Assembly (NCBI RefSeq): GCF_023380025.1
Contig: NZ_CP097253.1
Location: 248,001-312,000 of the forward strand
Length of the DNA stretch: 64,000 nt
Direction of reading: 5' to 3'
From: Sphingomonas glaciei
GTDB lineage: Bacteria; Pseudomonadota; Alphaproteobacteria; Sphingomonadales; Sphingomonadaceae
Shown piece by piece: positions 47,205-56,047 of this stretch (the stretch's first letter is position 1; every line of letters begins with the position of its first letter). Made by a program: the position numbers and the translations under genes. The notes under the pieces are model-generated. The model did not search any database and was not told the origin of the DNA. It was given only the letters and a program-made list of their open reading frames with translations.

Positions 47205-48205
47205 TGACCGACAGTCTGCTGCGCATCCTGATCCTGGTGCTGGTCTTCGCGGCGGTCCTGCTGCTGGTCGAGGTGCTGCTCGGCGGATACCTCCGCGCCC
47301 GTTCGCGCGACCGGTCGATCAACCAGCGCCTGCAGCTGATCGGGCGCGGACAATCGCGCGCCGACACCTTCAGCACCTTGCGCCGGCACAATCTCGATAT
47401 CGTCAGCCGGGTGCCTGGGCCGTTCAAGGGTGCGGTGCGCAAGCTGGAGCGGACGTTGCTGGCGACCGGATTGCTGATGCCGACCGGGCGCCTGCTGCTG
47501 CTGCTCGGGCTGGCGCCGGTGATCCTCATGGCTGCCATCGTCGTCATCATGCTGGCCGCCGGCGCGCCGATCGGGGCCGGCCGTCTGCTGCTGGTCGGCA
47601 CCATCTCGATCCTGATCGGCACCTTCTTCCCGCTGATGATCCTGTCGCGACGAGCGCAGAAGCGGCGCAAGAAGATGCAGGAGCAATTCCCCGTCGCGCT
47701 CGATGTGTTCGTCCGCGGCCTTCGCGCTGGGCATCCAGTGGCGGCGGCGCTGGACCTGCTGACGGTCGAAATGCCCGATCCGATCGGCTCGCAATTCGGC
47801 CTGGTGGTCGACGAGGTCACCTATGGCGCCGAGCTTCGCGATTCTCTCGCGGCGTTGGCCGAGCGGTGGGACCTCGACGACATGCGGATGTTCGTGGTCA
47901 GCCTGTCGGTGCAGAACGAGACGGGCGGCAATCTGGCCGAAATCCTCGAGAATCTGTCGCGCGTGATCCGCGATCGTCAATCGATGCTGATGAAGGTCCG
48001 GGCCCTCTCCAGCGAGGGGCGGATGACGGGCGTGATCCTCACCCTGCTTCCGGTCGCGACATTCAGCGGGCTGTTCCTGCTCAACGCGAAATTCTACCTC
48101 GACGTGGCCGACGATCCGTTGTTCGTCCCTGGCTTCCTTGGTCTCGTCCTGCTGTACTGCATCGGATTCTTCTCGATCCGGCGCCTGGTCGATCTGAAGG
48201 TATAG
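47204..48205 (+). CDS. tadB: TadB inner-membrane platform protein
   Basis: 334 residues (a TTG at 47201 is also in frame). An N-terminal membrane segment, a pair in the middle (about 87-140) and a C-terminal pair surround a GspF-type cytoplasmic domain (RKKMQEQFPVALDVFVRGLRAGHPVAAALDLL; LSVQNETGGNLAEILENLSRVIRDR). TadB and TadC form the platform that CpaF drives. Four bases separate it from tadC. Confidence 0.92.
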   Translation: MTDSLLRILILVLVFAAVLLLVEVLLGGYLRARSRDRSINQRLQLIGRGQSRADTFSTLRRHNLDIVSRVPGPFKGAVRKLERTLLATGLLMPTGRLLLLLGLAPVILMAAIVVIMLAAGAPIGAGRLLLVGTISILIGTFFPLMILSRRAQKRRKKMQEQFPVALDVFVRGLRAGHPVAAALDLLTVEMPDPIGSQFGLVVDEVTYGAELRDSLAALAERWDLDDMRMFVVSLSVQNETGGNLAEILENLSRVIRDRQSMLMKVRALSSEGRMTGVILTLLPVATFSGLFLLNAKFYLDVADDPLFVPGFLGLVLLYCIGFFSIRRLVDLKV

Positions 48206-48209
48206 GGCC

Positions 48210-49190
48210 ATGGTCGAGCTGCTTGCCCAGAACCAGATCGCGCGCATCAGCCTGCTGGTGCTGCTGTTTGCCGCCGTCGCCAGCGGGGCCTATTTTGCGG
48301 TCAACTGGCTGGCGATCCGGCGCGACCTTCGCCGGCGGCTCGAACCCGCCGGCGGCCATGCCCCGGTCGACTTCGCCCCGGGCCAGAGCCTGCGCGGCGA
48401 TCCGAGTGCAGGGGCCTGGGGCAAGCTGATCGCCAGGATCGAGCAGTCCGGCCTCAGCCTTGCCGATACCAAAGACCGCGAGCTCCGCCAGCGCCTAGCG
48501 GCGGCGGGGTTCACCAGCCCGATCGCGCCGAGGCTGTATACCCTGATCCGGCTGTGCCTGGTGCTGTTGCTGCCGGTCGCGGTGCTGGTTGTGAACTGGC
48601 TTTCGGCCGACCCGCCGAGCATGATGGTGATCTACGTCGAGGCAATGGTGGCGGCCCTTGTCGGGCTCTACGTCCCGACCCTGGTGGTGCAGGCGAAGAG
48701 CGATCGTCGGCGCCAGGCGCTGGTCAATGGCTTTCCCGACGCGCTTGACCTGATGCTGGTCTGCGTCGAGGCGGGCCTGGGTCTCGAGGCGGCATTCAAC
48801 AAGGTCGGGCAGGAGATGGTCCAGTCTCACCCGCTGATCGCCGAGCAATTGAGCCTCCTTGTCCTGGAATTGCGTGCCGGACGGAGCCGCGAGGATGCGC
48901 TTCGCCGGCTCGCCGACCGCGCGGAAGTAGACGAGATCCGCGCCTTCGCGACCCTGCTCATTCAGTCGACCAAGCTGGGTTCGTCGATCGGCCAGACATT
49001 GCGCATCTATGCCGCGGAAATGCGCGAGAAGCGGCGGATGCGGGCTGAGGAAAAGGCCCACAGGCTGCCGGTGCTGCTGTCGATCCCGCTGGTAGCCTGC
49101 ATGCTGCCGGTGATGATCGGCGTGTTGATGCTGCCGGCCGTGATTCGGGTCATCCGCACCATTCTTCCAGCCATGCAGGGGGCAAGCTGA
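48210..49190 (+). CDS. tadC: TadC inner-membrane platform protein
   Basis: 326 residues, a GspF-domain protein paralogous to TadB, with an N-terminal anchor (RISLLVLLFAAVASGAYFAVNWL), a central membrane pair (about 108-150), the domain core (LVNGFPDALDLMLVCVEAGLGLEAAFNKV; TLLIQSTKLGSSIGQTLRIYAAEMREKRRMRAEEKA) and a C-terminal segment. Its stop shares a base with the next start. Confidence 0.92.
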   Translation: MVELLAQNQIARISLLVLLFAAVASGAYFAVNWLAIRRDLRRRLEPAGGHAPVDFAPGQSLRGDPSAGAWGKLIARIEQSGLSLADTKDRELRQRLAAAGFTSPIAPRLYTLIRLCLVLLLPVAVLVVNWLSADPPSMMVIYVEAMVAALVGLYVPTLVVQAKSDRRRQALVNGFPDALDLMLVCVEAGLGLEAAFNKVGQEMVQSHPLIAEQLSLLVLELRAGRSREDALRRLADRAEVDEIRAFATLLIQSTKLGSSIGQTLRIYAAEMREKRRMRAEEKAHRLPVLLSIPLVACMLPVMIGVLMLPAVIRVIRTILPAMQGAS

Positions 49191-50167
49191 TGAGGAAGAT
49201 CCTTGCGATCGCGGTGGCGGCGCTCGCCGCTTCCGGTTGTACCAACGGCGGAACGCTGACCATTAGGCCGACGGGCAACGCCCTGGCGCAGGGCGCGCAG
49301 TCGTTGCAATTCCGGGTCAACGAAGCGCAGGCCCATCTCGCACTCGGCAACGTCGCGCTAGCCTCCGAGGGCTTTCGCCGGGCCTTGCGCGACGATCCCG
49401 CAAGCGTCGCCGCGCTGGTCGGACTGGCGGGCTGTTACGATCGCATGGGCCGCTTCGATCTGTCCCGCCTGCACTATGAGCGCGCGCTGGCGCTGCAGCC
49501 GACGGACGGCGGCATCCTTGCCGCCTTTGCCGCCTCGCTCGATCGCTCGGGCGCGAAGGAGGAAGCGGGAAGGGTGCGGACGGAAGTGGCATTGCGGGCC
49601 CGGCCGGAAGGCCGCGTCGCTCCGGACCTTACCGCGCTTGTCGCCGCGCTCGACCTTGACCGGTCGTCGGCGCTTACCGAGGGCGGTGTGCTGTCCTGGC
49701 TGTCGCCCGCGCCACAACATCCGCTCGTCAAGCTGGCGCAGGAACACAAGGCCGGGCCACGGCTGGAGCGGTCCGATCTTGGCGAGGTCATCCTGCTCAC
49801 CGGCAAGGCACCGCATTGGCAACCGCTGCCGACGCCGAAGCTGGCACGGGCCCGCGAGGTCAGGCCGCCGCTCGGGATTGGCAGCGCACCGGTGCGGATC
49901 ACCATCCTCAACGCCGGTACTGGCGAAGGTCGCGCGGCCGAGACCCGGCTCCGGCTCCGGCAGTTGGGCTGGACCGGCATCGCGATCGCTAACGCCGTCC
50001 GGGCGCTCGACCGGACCGAGCTCGTCTATCCAGCGGCGCTGGAGCAGGAAGGCAAGCGGCTGGCCCGGCAATTGAAGGTATCGTCGCAGGCGCGGCGGTC
50101 GGACACGGTGGATCGCATCATCCTCCGGCTCGGCCGCGACAGCGCGGGCAGCGCCGGACGCACATGA
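49190..50167 (+). CDS. TPR lipoprotein with LytR_C-like domain (TadD position)
   Basis: 325 residues. Lipoprotein signal with lipobox LAASGC (Cys about 17). Two or three tetratricopeptide repeats (about 42-125; AHLALGNVALASEGFRRALRDDPASVAALVGLAGCYDRMGRFDLSRLHYERALALQP). The C-terminal 100 residues (VRITILNAGTGEGRAAETRLRLRQLGW) resemble the LytR/CpsA-associated C-terminal domain. It holds the position of tadD, an outer-membrane TPR lipoprotein needed for pilus assembly. It overlaps the next TPR gene by four bases. Confidence 0.82.
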   Translation: MRKILAIAVAALAASGCTNGGTLTIRPTGNALAQGAQSLQFRVNEAQAHLALGNVALASEGFRRALRDDPASVAALVGLAGCYDRMGRFDLSRLHYERALALQPTDGGILAAFAASLDRSGAKEEAGRVRTEVALRARPEGRVAPDLTALVAALDLDRSSALTEGGVLSWLSPAPQHPLVKLAQEHKAGPRLERSDLGEVILLTGKAPHWQPLPTPKLARAREVRPPLGIGSAPVRITILNAGTGEGRAAETRLRLRQLGWTGIAIANAVRALDRTELVYPAALEQEGKRLARQLKVSSQARRSDTVDRIILRLGRDSAGSAGRT

Positions 50168-50970
50168 TCCTGGCGCTCGCCGCGCTGCTGGCGATGTCAC
50201 CGCCGGCACCCGTGGCCGACCCGGTGGGCGAGGCCGCCAACGCCCTGTCGCACGGGCGCGGGGTGCAAGCCCGCGAGATGATCCGCGCCGCCGTCGCCAG
50301 CGGTGCGTCGGGCGCCGCGGTCGACCGCCTGCTCGCCGACCTCGCCTTTGCCGAACGGCGCTGGCCCGAAGCCTCGGCCCGCTATGCCGCCTTGATGGAG
50401 GGTGGCGACCGAAGCAGCCATGTCCTCACCCAAGCCGGGATCGTCGCGCTCGAGCAGGGCGACCAAGCTGCGGCGATCCGCTTGCTGGACCGGGCCGGGG
50501 CAATGCCGGACGCCGGATGGCGCGCCCTGAACGCAAGGGGCGTGGCCGCCGACCGGGCGCAGGACTGGGGCACGGCCGATGCCGCCTATGCGCGGGGGTT
50601 GCGGATGGCTCCGGCATCGCCGGAGTTGCTCAACAACCTTGGCTGGTCGCTGTTGCTGCGCGGACAATGGAGCGAGGCGCAGCAGCGCTTTGCGCGCGCC
50701 GCGGCATTGGCCCCGGCCAACCCGCGCATTGCTGCCAATCTCGACCTTGCCGACTCGGCGCTGCTTGCCGACCTGCCCGTCCGCCGCGCGGGCGAGAGTG
50801 GAGCGCTCTACGCCGCCCGGCTCAACGATGCCGGGGCGCTCGCGCTGCGCGTTGGCCACCTCGGCAAGGCACGCGCCGCCTTCGCACGTGCGCTTGAGAC
50901 CGATGATCGCTGGTTTGCACGGGCCGCCAACAACCTTGCGCTGACCGGCGCTGCCGCTCTTTCACCGTAG
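50164..50970 (+). CDS. exported TPR protein at the end of the tad locus
   Basis: 268 residues. A short signal peptide (MILALAALLAMSPPAPVA) is followed by TPR-like helices across most of the length (ALSHGRGVQAREMIRAAVASG; AYARGLRMAPASPELLNNLGWSLLLRGQWSEAQQRFARAAALAPANPRIAANLDLADS). No lipobox. Coupled to the preceding TPR gene, so likely a second TadD-like periplasmic scaffold. It converges with the peptidase gene on the other strand, their ends overlapping by nine bases. Confidence 0.8.
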   Translation: MILALAALLAMSPPAPVADPVGEAANALSHGRGVQAREMIRAAVASGASGAAVDRLLADLAFAERRWPEASARYAALMEGGDRSSHVLTQAGIVALEQGDQAAAIRLLDRAGAMPDAGWRALNARGVAADRAQDWGTADAAYARGLRMAPASPELLNNLGWSLLLRGQWSEAQQRFARAAALAPANPRIAANLDLADSALLADLPVRRAGESGALYAARLNDAGALALRVGHLGKARAAFARALETDDRWFARAANNLALTGAAALSP

Positions 50971-51486
50971 CGAGGCGGTCTGCCTGTCGGAGCTGGTCAC
51001 CGGCATCGTCACGAAGCGAAAATAGTCCGCCTCGCGGCTGACCTCTGCCAGCTGGTCAGTCCGGCTGCGCTGGCGCGGCGTGACCGCTCCGTCGCTGAAG
51101 GCGAAATGGCTGTGATCTCCCTCGTCGAGGGATTCGATCAGGTGATAGCCACGCCGCCTGAGCTCGGCTGCTAGAGCGGCATGGCTGACGCTGGGCGAAC
51201 GGGCGACATCCATCGCGCGGCCGAGCAGGTGCCAGCTGTTGGGCACACCGCCCACGCGGCGATTGCGCTCGGCCGAGCGGATGGTGCTGGTCACCCGGCC
51301 GTAGCTGCGGGCGACGCCGGCGGCTGCAGCGAGATTGAAGCGGACCGTGCCGAGAGGCAACTGCCGGCGTGTCGTGACCGGCGACGAGGTAGCAGGAGCG
51401 GGCCGCTGCACCGACCTGATCCCGAAATCGGTTGCAGGGATATCGACCGCTGCTCCAAGCAGCATCACCAATGCCAAAGTTATCAT
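50962..51486 (-). CDS. M15-family peptidase-like exported protein
   Basis: 174 residues from ATG 51486, preceded by GGGGAGGGG; the frame is open to 51720 but the start is clear from the ribosome-binding site and the signal peptide (MITLALVMLLGAAVDIPA). The C-terminal 100 residues resemble the zinc D-Ala-D-Ala carboxypeptidase/M15_3 fold: RSAERNRRVGGVPNSWHLLGRAMDVA (His and Asp ligands of HxxGxAxD) and EGDHSHFAF with the third ligand histidine. Probable murein peptidase. Its position, end to end with the tad operon, may be chance or may reflect local wall remodelling for pilus passage. Confidence 0.82.
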   Translation of the reverse strand: MITLALVMLLGAAVDIPATDFGIRSVQRPAPATSSPVTTRRQLPLGTVRFNLAAAAGVARSYGRVTSTIRSAERNRRVGGVPNSWHLLGRAMDVARSPSVSHAALAAELRRRGYHLIESLDEGDHSHFAFSDGAVTPRQRSRTDQLAEVSREADYFRFVTMPVTSSDRQTASLR

Positions 51487-51718
51487 CAGCCCCTCCCCAA
51501 TGACCGGGAGACTATAGCTTGATCCCGCATCTGCGTCAGCATGAAATCGCATCTTCGGGGAGTCGGCGGTCGTGCCCGATGGCACACTCCGGACTGCCAT
51601 GAGGCAGCTTCGGCGGCTCGGGCCGTAAGGCGCGCGATCTTCTCTACACGAGGATGAGACAAACGAGGTCAGAACCGCAGTTTTTTGGAGAATAAGCAAT
51701 CTTCGCTTATCGATAGCC

Positions 51719-52582
51719 ATGGCTTCTACTGCATTGATCGACCTGGATCAGGGTCAGACTCGTCATATTGATGTACAGCGCTTGCCGATCGTGATGAATG
51801 GATTGCGGATCGAGCATATTCAGCTCGGGACATCCGCCCCCTACGAGTTCCGGAGCGTCGGATCGGCGCATTATATCGCTCTCCACGACCTTGCCCTTCG
51901 CGACGGTGAAGTGACCGTAGAAGGTCTCGCGCCGGTCCGCGGCAGGGATCTTCGCGACACGCTTACTTATGTCCCGCAGGGGCGTGCGATTTCCGGCTGG
52001 GCCGCGCCGGTCGACCGCGACAACAGCTTCACCGTGTTGACCTTCGAGCCGGCTCTGATCTCGGAAGCTCTGGGGGAGCGCTACCGCCGGGAGGCCCCCG
52101 GGCCACTGGTCTATGCCCGCGATCCGGCCCTGCTTCAATCGATGACGAAGCTGCGCCGGGTCGCCCGGTCGGAGCATCCAGATCGCCTCTATGCCGAAAC
52201 GCTGTCCCTGGCTGTCGCGCTCGAGATATTCGGCGCTGTCGAGAGCGAGCATCGCGGACGCCTGTCGGCGCAGCAAGTCCGCCGCCTGACCGACTTCATC
52301 GATGCCAGGCTCGGCGGCAGTCTGACGCTTGGCGACCTTGCGGGGGCGGTCGGACTGAGCGGATCGCATTTTTCCCGCACCTTTACCGCTACCTTCGGCC
52401 GCGGCCCGCATCAGTTCACGCAGGAACGCCGGATCGCCAGGGCAGTCGAACTGCTTCGTCACAGCGCCAAGGAACTGGACGAGATCGCGAGCCTGACCGG
52501 CTTCGAAACCCCTTCGTCCTTTCGCCGCAATTTCAAACGCGTGACCGGCCAGACGCCGTCGTCATACCGGCGTAATAATTGA
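51719..52582 (+). CDS. AraC-family transcriptional regulator
   Basis: 287 residues. The C-terminal 100 residues contain two helix-turn-helix units in AraC order: LTLGDLAGAVGLSGSHFSRTFTATFGRGPHQFTQERRI and LDEIASLTGFETPSSFRRNFKRVTGQTPSSYR. The N-terminal 180 residues are a cupin-like or unassigned effector domain. Start ATG 51719 lacks a clear Shine-Dalgarno. The 232 bases between it and the peptidase gene hold no gene; neither neighbour identifies a target. Confidence 0.88.
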   Translation: MASTALIDLDQGQTRHIDVQRLPIVMNGLRIEHIQLGTSAPYEFRSVGSAHYIALHDLALRDGEVTVEGLAPVRGRDLRDTLTYVPQGRAISGWAAPVDRDNSFTVLTFEPALISEALGERYRREAPGPLVYARDPALLQSMTKLRRVARSEHPDRLYAETLSLAVALEIFGAVESEHRGRLSAQQVRRLTDFIDARLGGSLTLGDLAGAVGLSGSHFSRTFTATFGRGPHQFTQERRIARAVELLRHSAKELDEIASLTGFETPSSFRRNFKRVTGQTPSSYRRNN

Positions 52583-52788
52583 CGGGCTGGCGGGCGCCCG
52601 ACTTGCATGAACCCCGGGTGCCGGGAGGGCGCTTGTCGAGGCTTCCCGAGCGATGGGCCCTCCGTCCGATGTCCGGGATAAGGGGCTGACCGCAAATTTG
52701 CAGGCCTTTGCGCCGCAGGTCCGCGTGACCCTCTAAAACTCGCAATAGAGATCGTGAGAAACGCCCGGGCACAGCTCGGCCCGTAACG

Positions 52789-52801
52789 CTTGCGGCGCAA
52801 G
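52789..52801. promoter_or_regulatory. tight inverted repeat before the che cluster
   Basis: CTTGCG-G-CGCAAG, 18 bases upstream of the first start codon. It could be an operator or a hairpin in the leader; there is no T-run. The rest of the 236-base gap from 52583 shows only GC-rich inverted stretches such as CGGGCGCCCG near 52592. Confidence 0.3.
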
Positions 52802-52818
52802 ACTCATGCGAGGCATTC

Positions 52819-53130
52819 GTGACTGAAGTTTTGAGGGTACCCAAGTCGGTGACGATCTCGTGCTCGGCGGCCTTCGCCCGGGACGTGGCGGGCAAGCTTG
52901 CGGAGCATGATGGGCTTTCACTGGATCTGGACGGTCTGGAGGAAGCCGATCTCAGCTTCATCCAGATCCTTCTGTCCGCACGCGAAACCGCGGCACAATG
53001 CAACAAGAGGTTGCGATTGGGGCGCCCGGCGCCCGAAGCCGTGCAGCACCTGCTCGAGCGCGGTGGTTTCCTCGACGGAGCCGGCGCGGACACCCAGGGC
53101 TTCTGGTCGGGAGAGGTTGCCTCGCAATGA
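52819..53130 (+). CDS. STAS-domain protein of the chemotaxis cluster
   Basis: 103 residues (GTG 52819, GAGG six bases before). The fold pattern is that of STAS anti-sigma-antagonist-like domains: a first strand TEVLRVPKSVTIS, a helix, then LSLDLDGLEEADLSFIQILLSARETAAQCNKRLRL and a final helix VQHLLERGGF. The Ser in DLSFIQ occupies the phosphorylation position of SpoIIAA-type proteins. STAS genes precede cheY-cheA in many alphaproteobacterial che operons; the role is unresolved. It overlaps cheY by four bases. Confidence 0.82.
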   Translation: MTEVLRVPKSVTISCSAAFARDVAGKLAEHDGLSLDLDGLEEADLSFIQILLSARETAAQCNKRLRLGRPAPEAVQHLLERGGFLDGAGADTQGFWSGEVASQ

Positions 53131-53495
53131 GCGCCTCGATCCTCACGGTGGACGATTCGCCGAGCCTGCGCATGGCGATCCGCATCGCGCTGACCGGCGC
53201 GGGCTATGCCGTGACCGAAGCGTGCGACGGGCTCGACGGGCTCAGCAAGTCGCGAACCGCCAAGTTCGACCTCATCATCACTGATCAGAACATGCCGAAC
53301 ATGGACGGCCTTTCCATGATCCGGGAGCTGCGAAGCGACCCTTCGCAATGCGGGACGCCGATCATCTTCCTTACCACCGAGTCCGAGGAAAGCATGAAGC
53401 AACAGGCGAAGGCGGCCGGCGCTACCGGCTGGCTGGTCAAGCCGTTCGTGCCCGACCAGTTGATTAGGGTTGCGCGCAAGGTGCTCGGCCGATGA
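53127..53495 (+). CDS. cheY: CheY response regulator
   Basis: 122 residues, a single receiver domain. Phosphoacceptor Asp is in LIITDQNMPNMDG; the acidic pair is in ILTVDDSPSLR; the switch Thr is in IIFLTTESEE and the Lys in WLVKPF. CheA phosphorylates it, and phosphorylated CheY acts on the output machine. Overlaps its neighbours by four bases on each side. Confidence 0.93.
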   Translation: MSASILTVDDSPSLRMAIRIALTGAGYAVTEACDGLDGLSKSRTAKFDLIITDQNMPNMDGLSMIRELRSDPSQCGTPIIFLTTESEESMKQQAKAAGATGWLVKPFVPDQLIRVARKVLGR

Positions 53496-55453
53496 GCGCG
53501 AACGACCCTGCAGCCGCCTTCCTGACCGAAGCGGGCGAGTTGCTCGACGGGGTCGAGCAGGCCCTGCTCGATCTGGATCACCGGCTCGACGACCGCGACC
53601 TTATCGATACGGTGTTTCGCGGCCTGCACACGCTCAAGGGCTCGGGCGCCATGTTCGGCTTCGAGCAGTTGGCGAGTTTCACCCACCATTGCGAAACCGC
53701 CTTCGACCGCGTGCGCAAGCAGCTGACGCCGGCGAGCCGCGACCTGGTCGCGGTGGTCCTTGCGGCGCAGGACCACATGCGCACCCTGCTGGAAGACAGC
53801 AGCGACGACACGGTCGCGGCCGGCGCAGCGATCCTCGAGCAATTGCGGGGCGTTATGGACCGGGCGTCCGAGGTCACGGAGCGCGCTTCTCCACCGCAAA
53901 ACGGCTGGCATCTGAACTTCTGGCTGCCCGTCGAAGCCATGGCCAACGGCACCAATCCGCTGGTGCTGCTCGACGAACTGCGCGCGCTTGGCGAATGCCG
54001 GGTCACCGCGCTGACCGACCGGGTGCCGCCACTGGATGAACTGGCCGCGACGGATTGGCACATCGGCTGGTCGGTCGAGTTGCGCGGCGACATCAGCCGG
54101 GGCGACATCGACGACGTCTTCATTTTCGTCAGCGACGACATGGAGCTTCACCTCCAGTCGCTGAGCGGCACTGACAAGCCGGGCGCGATCGAGGTGGAGA
54201 ACGAGCCGGCAGCAGGTGGTGATCAACGGGTCAAGGCTGCGAACGATGGCGGACCCACGACCGGAAAGACGGCGGATACCGTCCGTGTCCCGGCTGAACG
54301 CCTCGACCTGCTGATGGACCGTGTCGGCGAGTTGGTCATCGTCCAAAGCCGTTTGTCTCAGCTGGCGCAGGGCGGCACTGGGGCCGCTACGCCAACCCTC
54401 CATTCCATCTCGGAGGATATCGAGCGGCTGGCGGGCGAATTGCGCGACACCATGATGGTGCTGCGAATGGTCCCGGTCGCCAGCCTGTTCGGACGCTTCC
54501 GGCGCCTTGTCCACGATCTGGCGCGGGACACCGGCAAGTCGATCGAACTCGTCACGGAGGGCGAGACCACCGAGGTCGACAAGACGGTCATCGAGCGGCT
54601 GGCCGACCCGCTGATTCACCTTATCCGCAATTCCTGCGACCACGGTCTTGAGGGAGCCGGAGAGCGAGAAGCCGCCGGCAAGCCGCCGACCGGCCAGATC
54701 AAGCTGTCGGCGCGCCAGGCGGGCGGCGAGGTCATCATCGACATTCGTGACGACGGCCGCGGCATCGACCTCGAGCGGGTTCGCGCCAAGGCCGAGGCGC
54801 AGGAACTGGTCGCGCCGGGCCAGACGTTGAGCGATCACGACACCCTGCAGTTGATCTTCCACCCTGGTTTCTCGACCGCCCAGCAGGTCACCAGCCTGTC
54901 AGGTCGCGGCGTCGGCATGGACGTCGTCAAGCGCACGATGGAAAGCCTGCGCGGGACGATCGATGTCGCCAGCGTAGCGGGTCGCGGATCGACCATCTCG
55001 CTGCGGATTCCGCTGACCCTCGCGATCATCGACGGGCTGCTGATCCGCGTCGGCACCGCGCGCTACGTCATTCCGCTGTCGGCAGTCGAGGAATGCATCG
55101 AGCTCAGTACCGACGAGGACCGCCGGTCGGAAGGACGCAGCCTGATCACGCTGCGCGACCAGCTCGTGCCCTTCATGCGCCTGCGCGAACTGTTCGCCAG
55201 CCAAACCTCGCCCGACCTGCATCAGAAGATAGTCATCATCTCCACTGGCGCAGAGCGAGTCGGACTGGTGGTGGATCAGATCATCGGCAGTCACCAGACG
55301 GTGATCAAGCCAATGTCGCCAGTTCACGGCGACGTCACCATCTTCGCCGGTGCGACCATCCTGGGCGATGGCAGCGTGGCGTTGATACTCGACGTCGCCC
55401 AGCTCCTGTCACTTGGCCAACAGCAGGAGGAACGGCTTCGCGCCGTTGCATAG
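53492..55453 (+). CDS. cheA: CheA chemotaxis histidine kinase
   Basis: 653 residues. One Hpt domain, with His46 in GLHTLKGSGAMFGF, is followed by a P2-like region (about 135-230; HLNFWLPVEAMANGTNPLVLLDELRALGE). Then the dimerisation helices, the HATPase (HLIRNSCDHGLEGAGERE; DDGRGIDLERVRAKA; LSGRGVGMDVVKRTMESLRG) and a C-terminal CheW-like domain (LTLAIIDGLLIRVGTARYVIPLSAVEECIEL). All kinase motifs look intact. It phosphorylates CheY and CheB from this cluster. Confidence 0.95.
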   Translation: MSANDPAAAFLTEAGELLDGVEQALLDLDHRLDDRDLIDTVFRGLHTLKGSGAMFGFEQLASFTHHCETAFDRVRKQLTPASRDLVAVVLAAQDHMRTLLEDSSDDTVAAGAAILEQLRGVMDRASEVTERASPPQNGWHLNFWLPVEAMANGTNPLVLLDELRALGECRVTALTDRVPPLDELAATDWHIGWSVELRGDISRGDIDDVFIFVSDDMELHLQSLSGTDKPGAIEVENEPAAGGDQRVKAANDGGPTTGKTADTVRVPAERLDLLMDRVGELVIVQSRLSQLAQGGTGAATPTLHSISEDIERLAGELRDTMMVLRMVPVASLFGRFRRLVHDLARDTGKSIELVTEGETTEVDKTVIERLADPLIHLIRNSCDHGLEGAGEREAAGKPPTGQIKLSARQAGGEVIIDIRDDGRGIDLERVRAKAEAQELVAPGQTLSDHDTLQLIFHPGFSTAQQVTSLSGRGVGMDVVKRTMESLRGTIDVASVAGRGSTISLRIPLTLAIIDGLLIRVGTARYVIPLSAVEECIELSTDEDRRSEGRSLITLRDQLVPFMRLRELFASQTSPDLHQKIVIISTGAERVGLVVDQIIGSHQTVIKPMSPVHGDVTIFAGATILGDGSVALILDVAQLLSLGQQQEERLRAVA

Positions 55454-55454
55454 C

Positions 55455-55964
55455 ATGGGACAGAGAAACGATATCGGATGGAGCGAGGCCGGGGAGCTGG
55501 AGGTGCTGACCTTCGATCTTCACTCCGAGACCTTTGCCCTCGAAGCCGTATTGGTGCGCGAGATACTCGACCTGCTTCCCGAAACTCCGGTGCCCGGCGC
55601 AAACCCGCTGGTCGGAGGCGTGGTCAATTTCCGCGGCAAGATCATTCCGATCGCCGACCTGCGGCCGGCGTTCGGCTTTCCGGTAACGGAGGCGACGATC
55701 GACAGCCGCATCGTGGTGATCGAAATGGCGGTTGGCGACGGATCGATCCAGGTCGGTATCCGGGCCGACCAGGTCCATGAGGTGGCGACCCTTCGGCGCG
55801 AGGCCAGCGAGGCGCCGCCGGTGGTCGGGCTACGGTGGAGACCCGACTTCATTCGCGGGATGGTCCGCCGCCCTGGCGGCGGCGTCGTCCTCCCCGATCT
55901 CCCTTCCATCTTCGGCCCGCTCCTCGGCGGACCTGCCACGCCAGAGCTGGCGTCGGTACGGTGA
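55455..55964 (+). CDS. cheW: CheW coupling protein
   Basis: 169 residues from ATG 55455, just after the cheA stop. The CheW fold is recognised by LEVLTFDLHSETFALEAVLVREILDL, GVVNFRGKIIPIADLRPAFGF and VGIRADQVHEVATL. It links receptors to CheA. It is one of two CheW proteins in the cluster; the other follows the second receptor, suggesting one coupling protein per receptor. Confidence 0.92.
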   Translation: MGQRNDIGWSEAGELEVLTFDLHSETFALEAVLVREILDLLPETPVPGANPLVGGVVNFRGKIIPIADLRPAFGFPVTEATIDSRIVVIEMAVGDGSIQVGIRADQVHEVATLRREASEAPPVVGLRWRPDFIRGMVRRPGGGVVLPDLPSIFGPLLGGPATPELASVR

Positions 55965-56047
55965 GAAGATCGGACCGGTTTCCCATCAAGGAATGACGAT
56001 GACGCCGCGGATCGCGGTCGTCGACGCTTTGCGAGAGGTTGAAGGCG

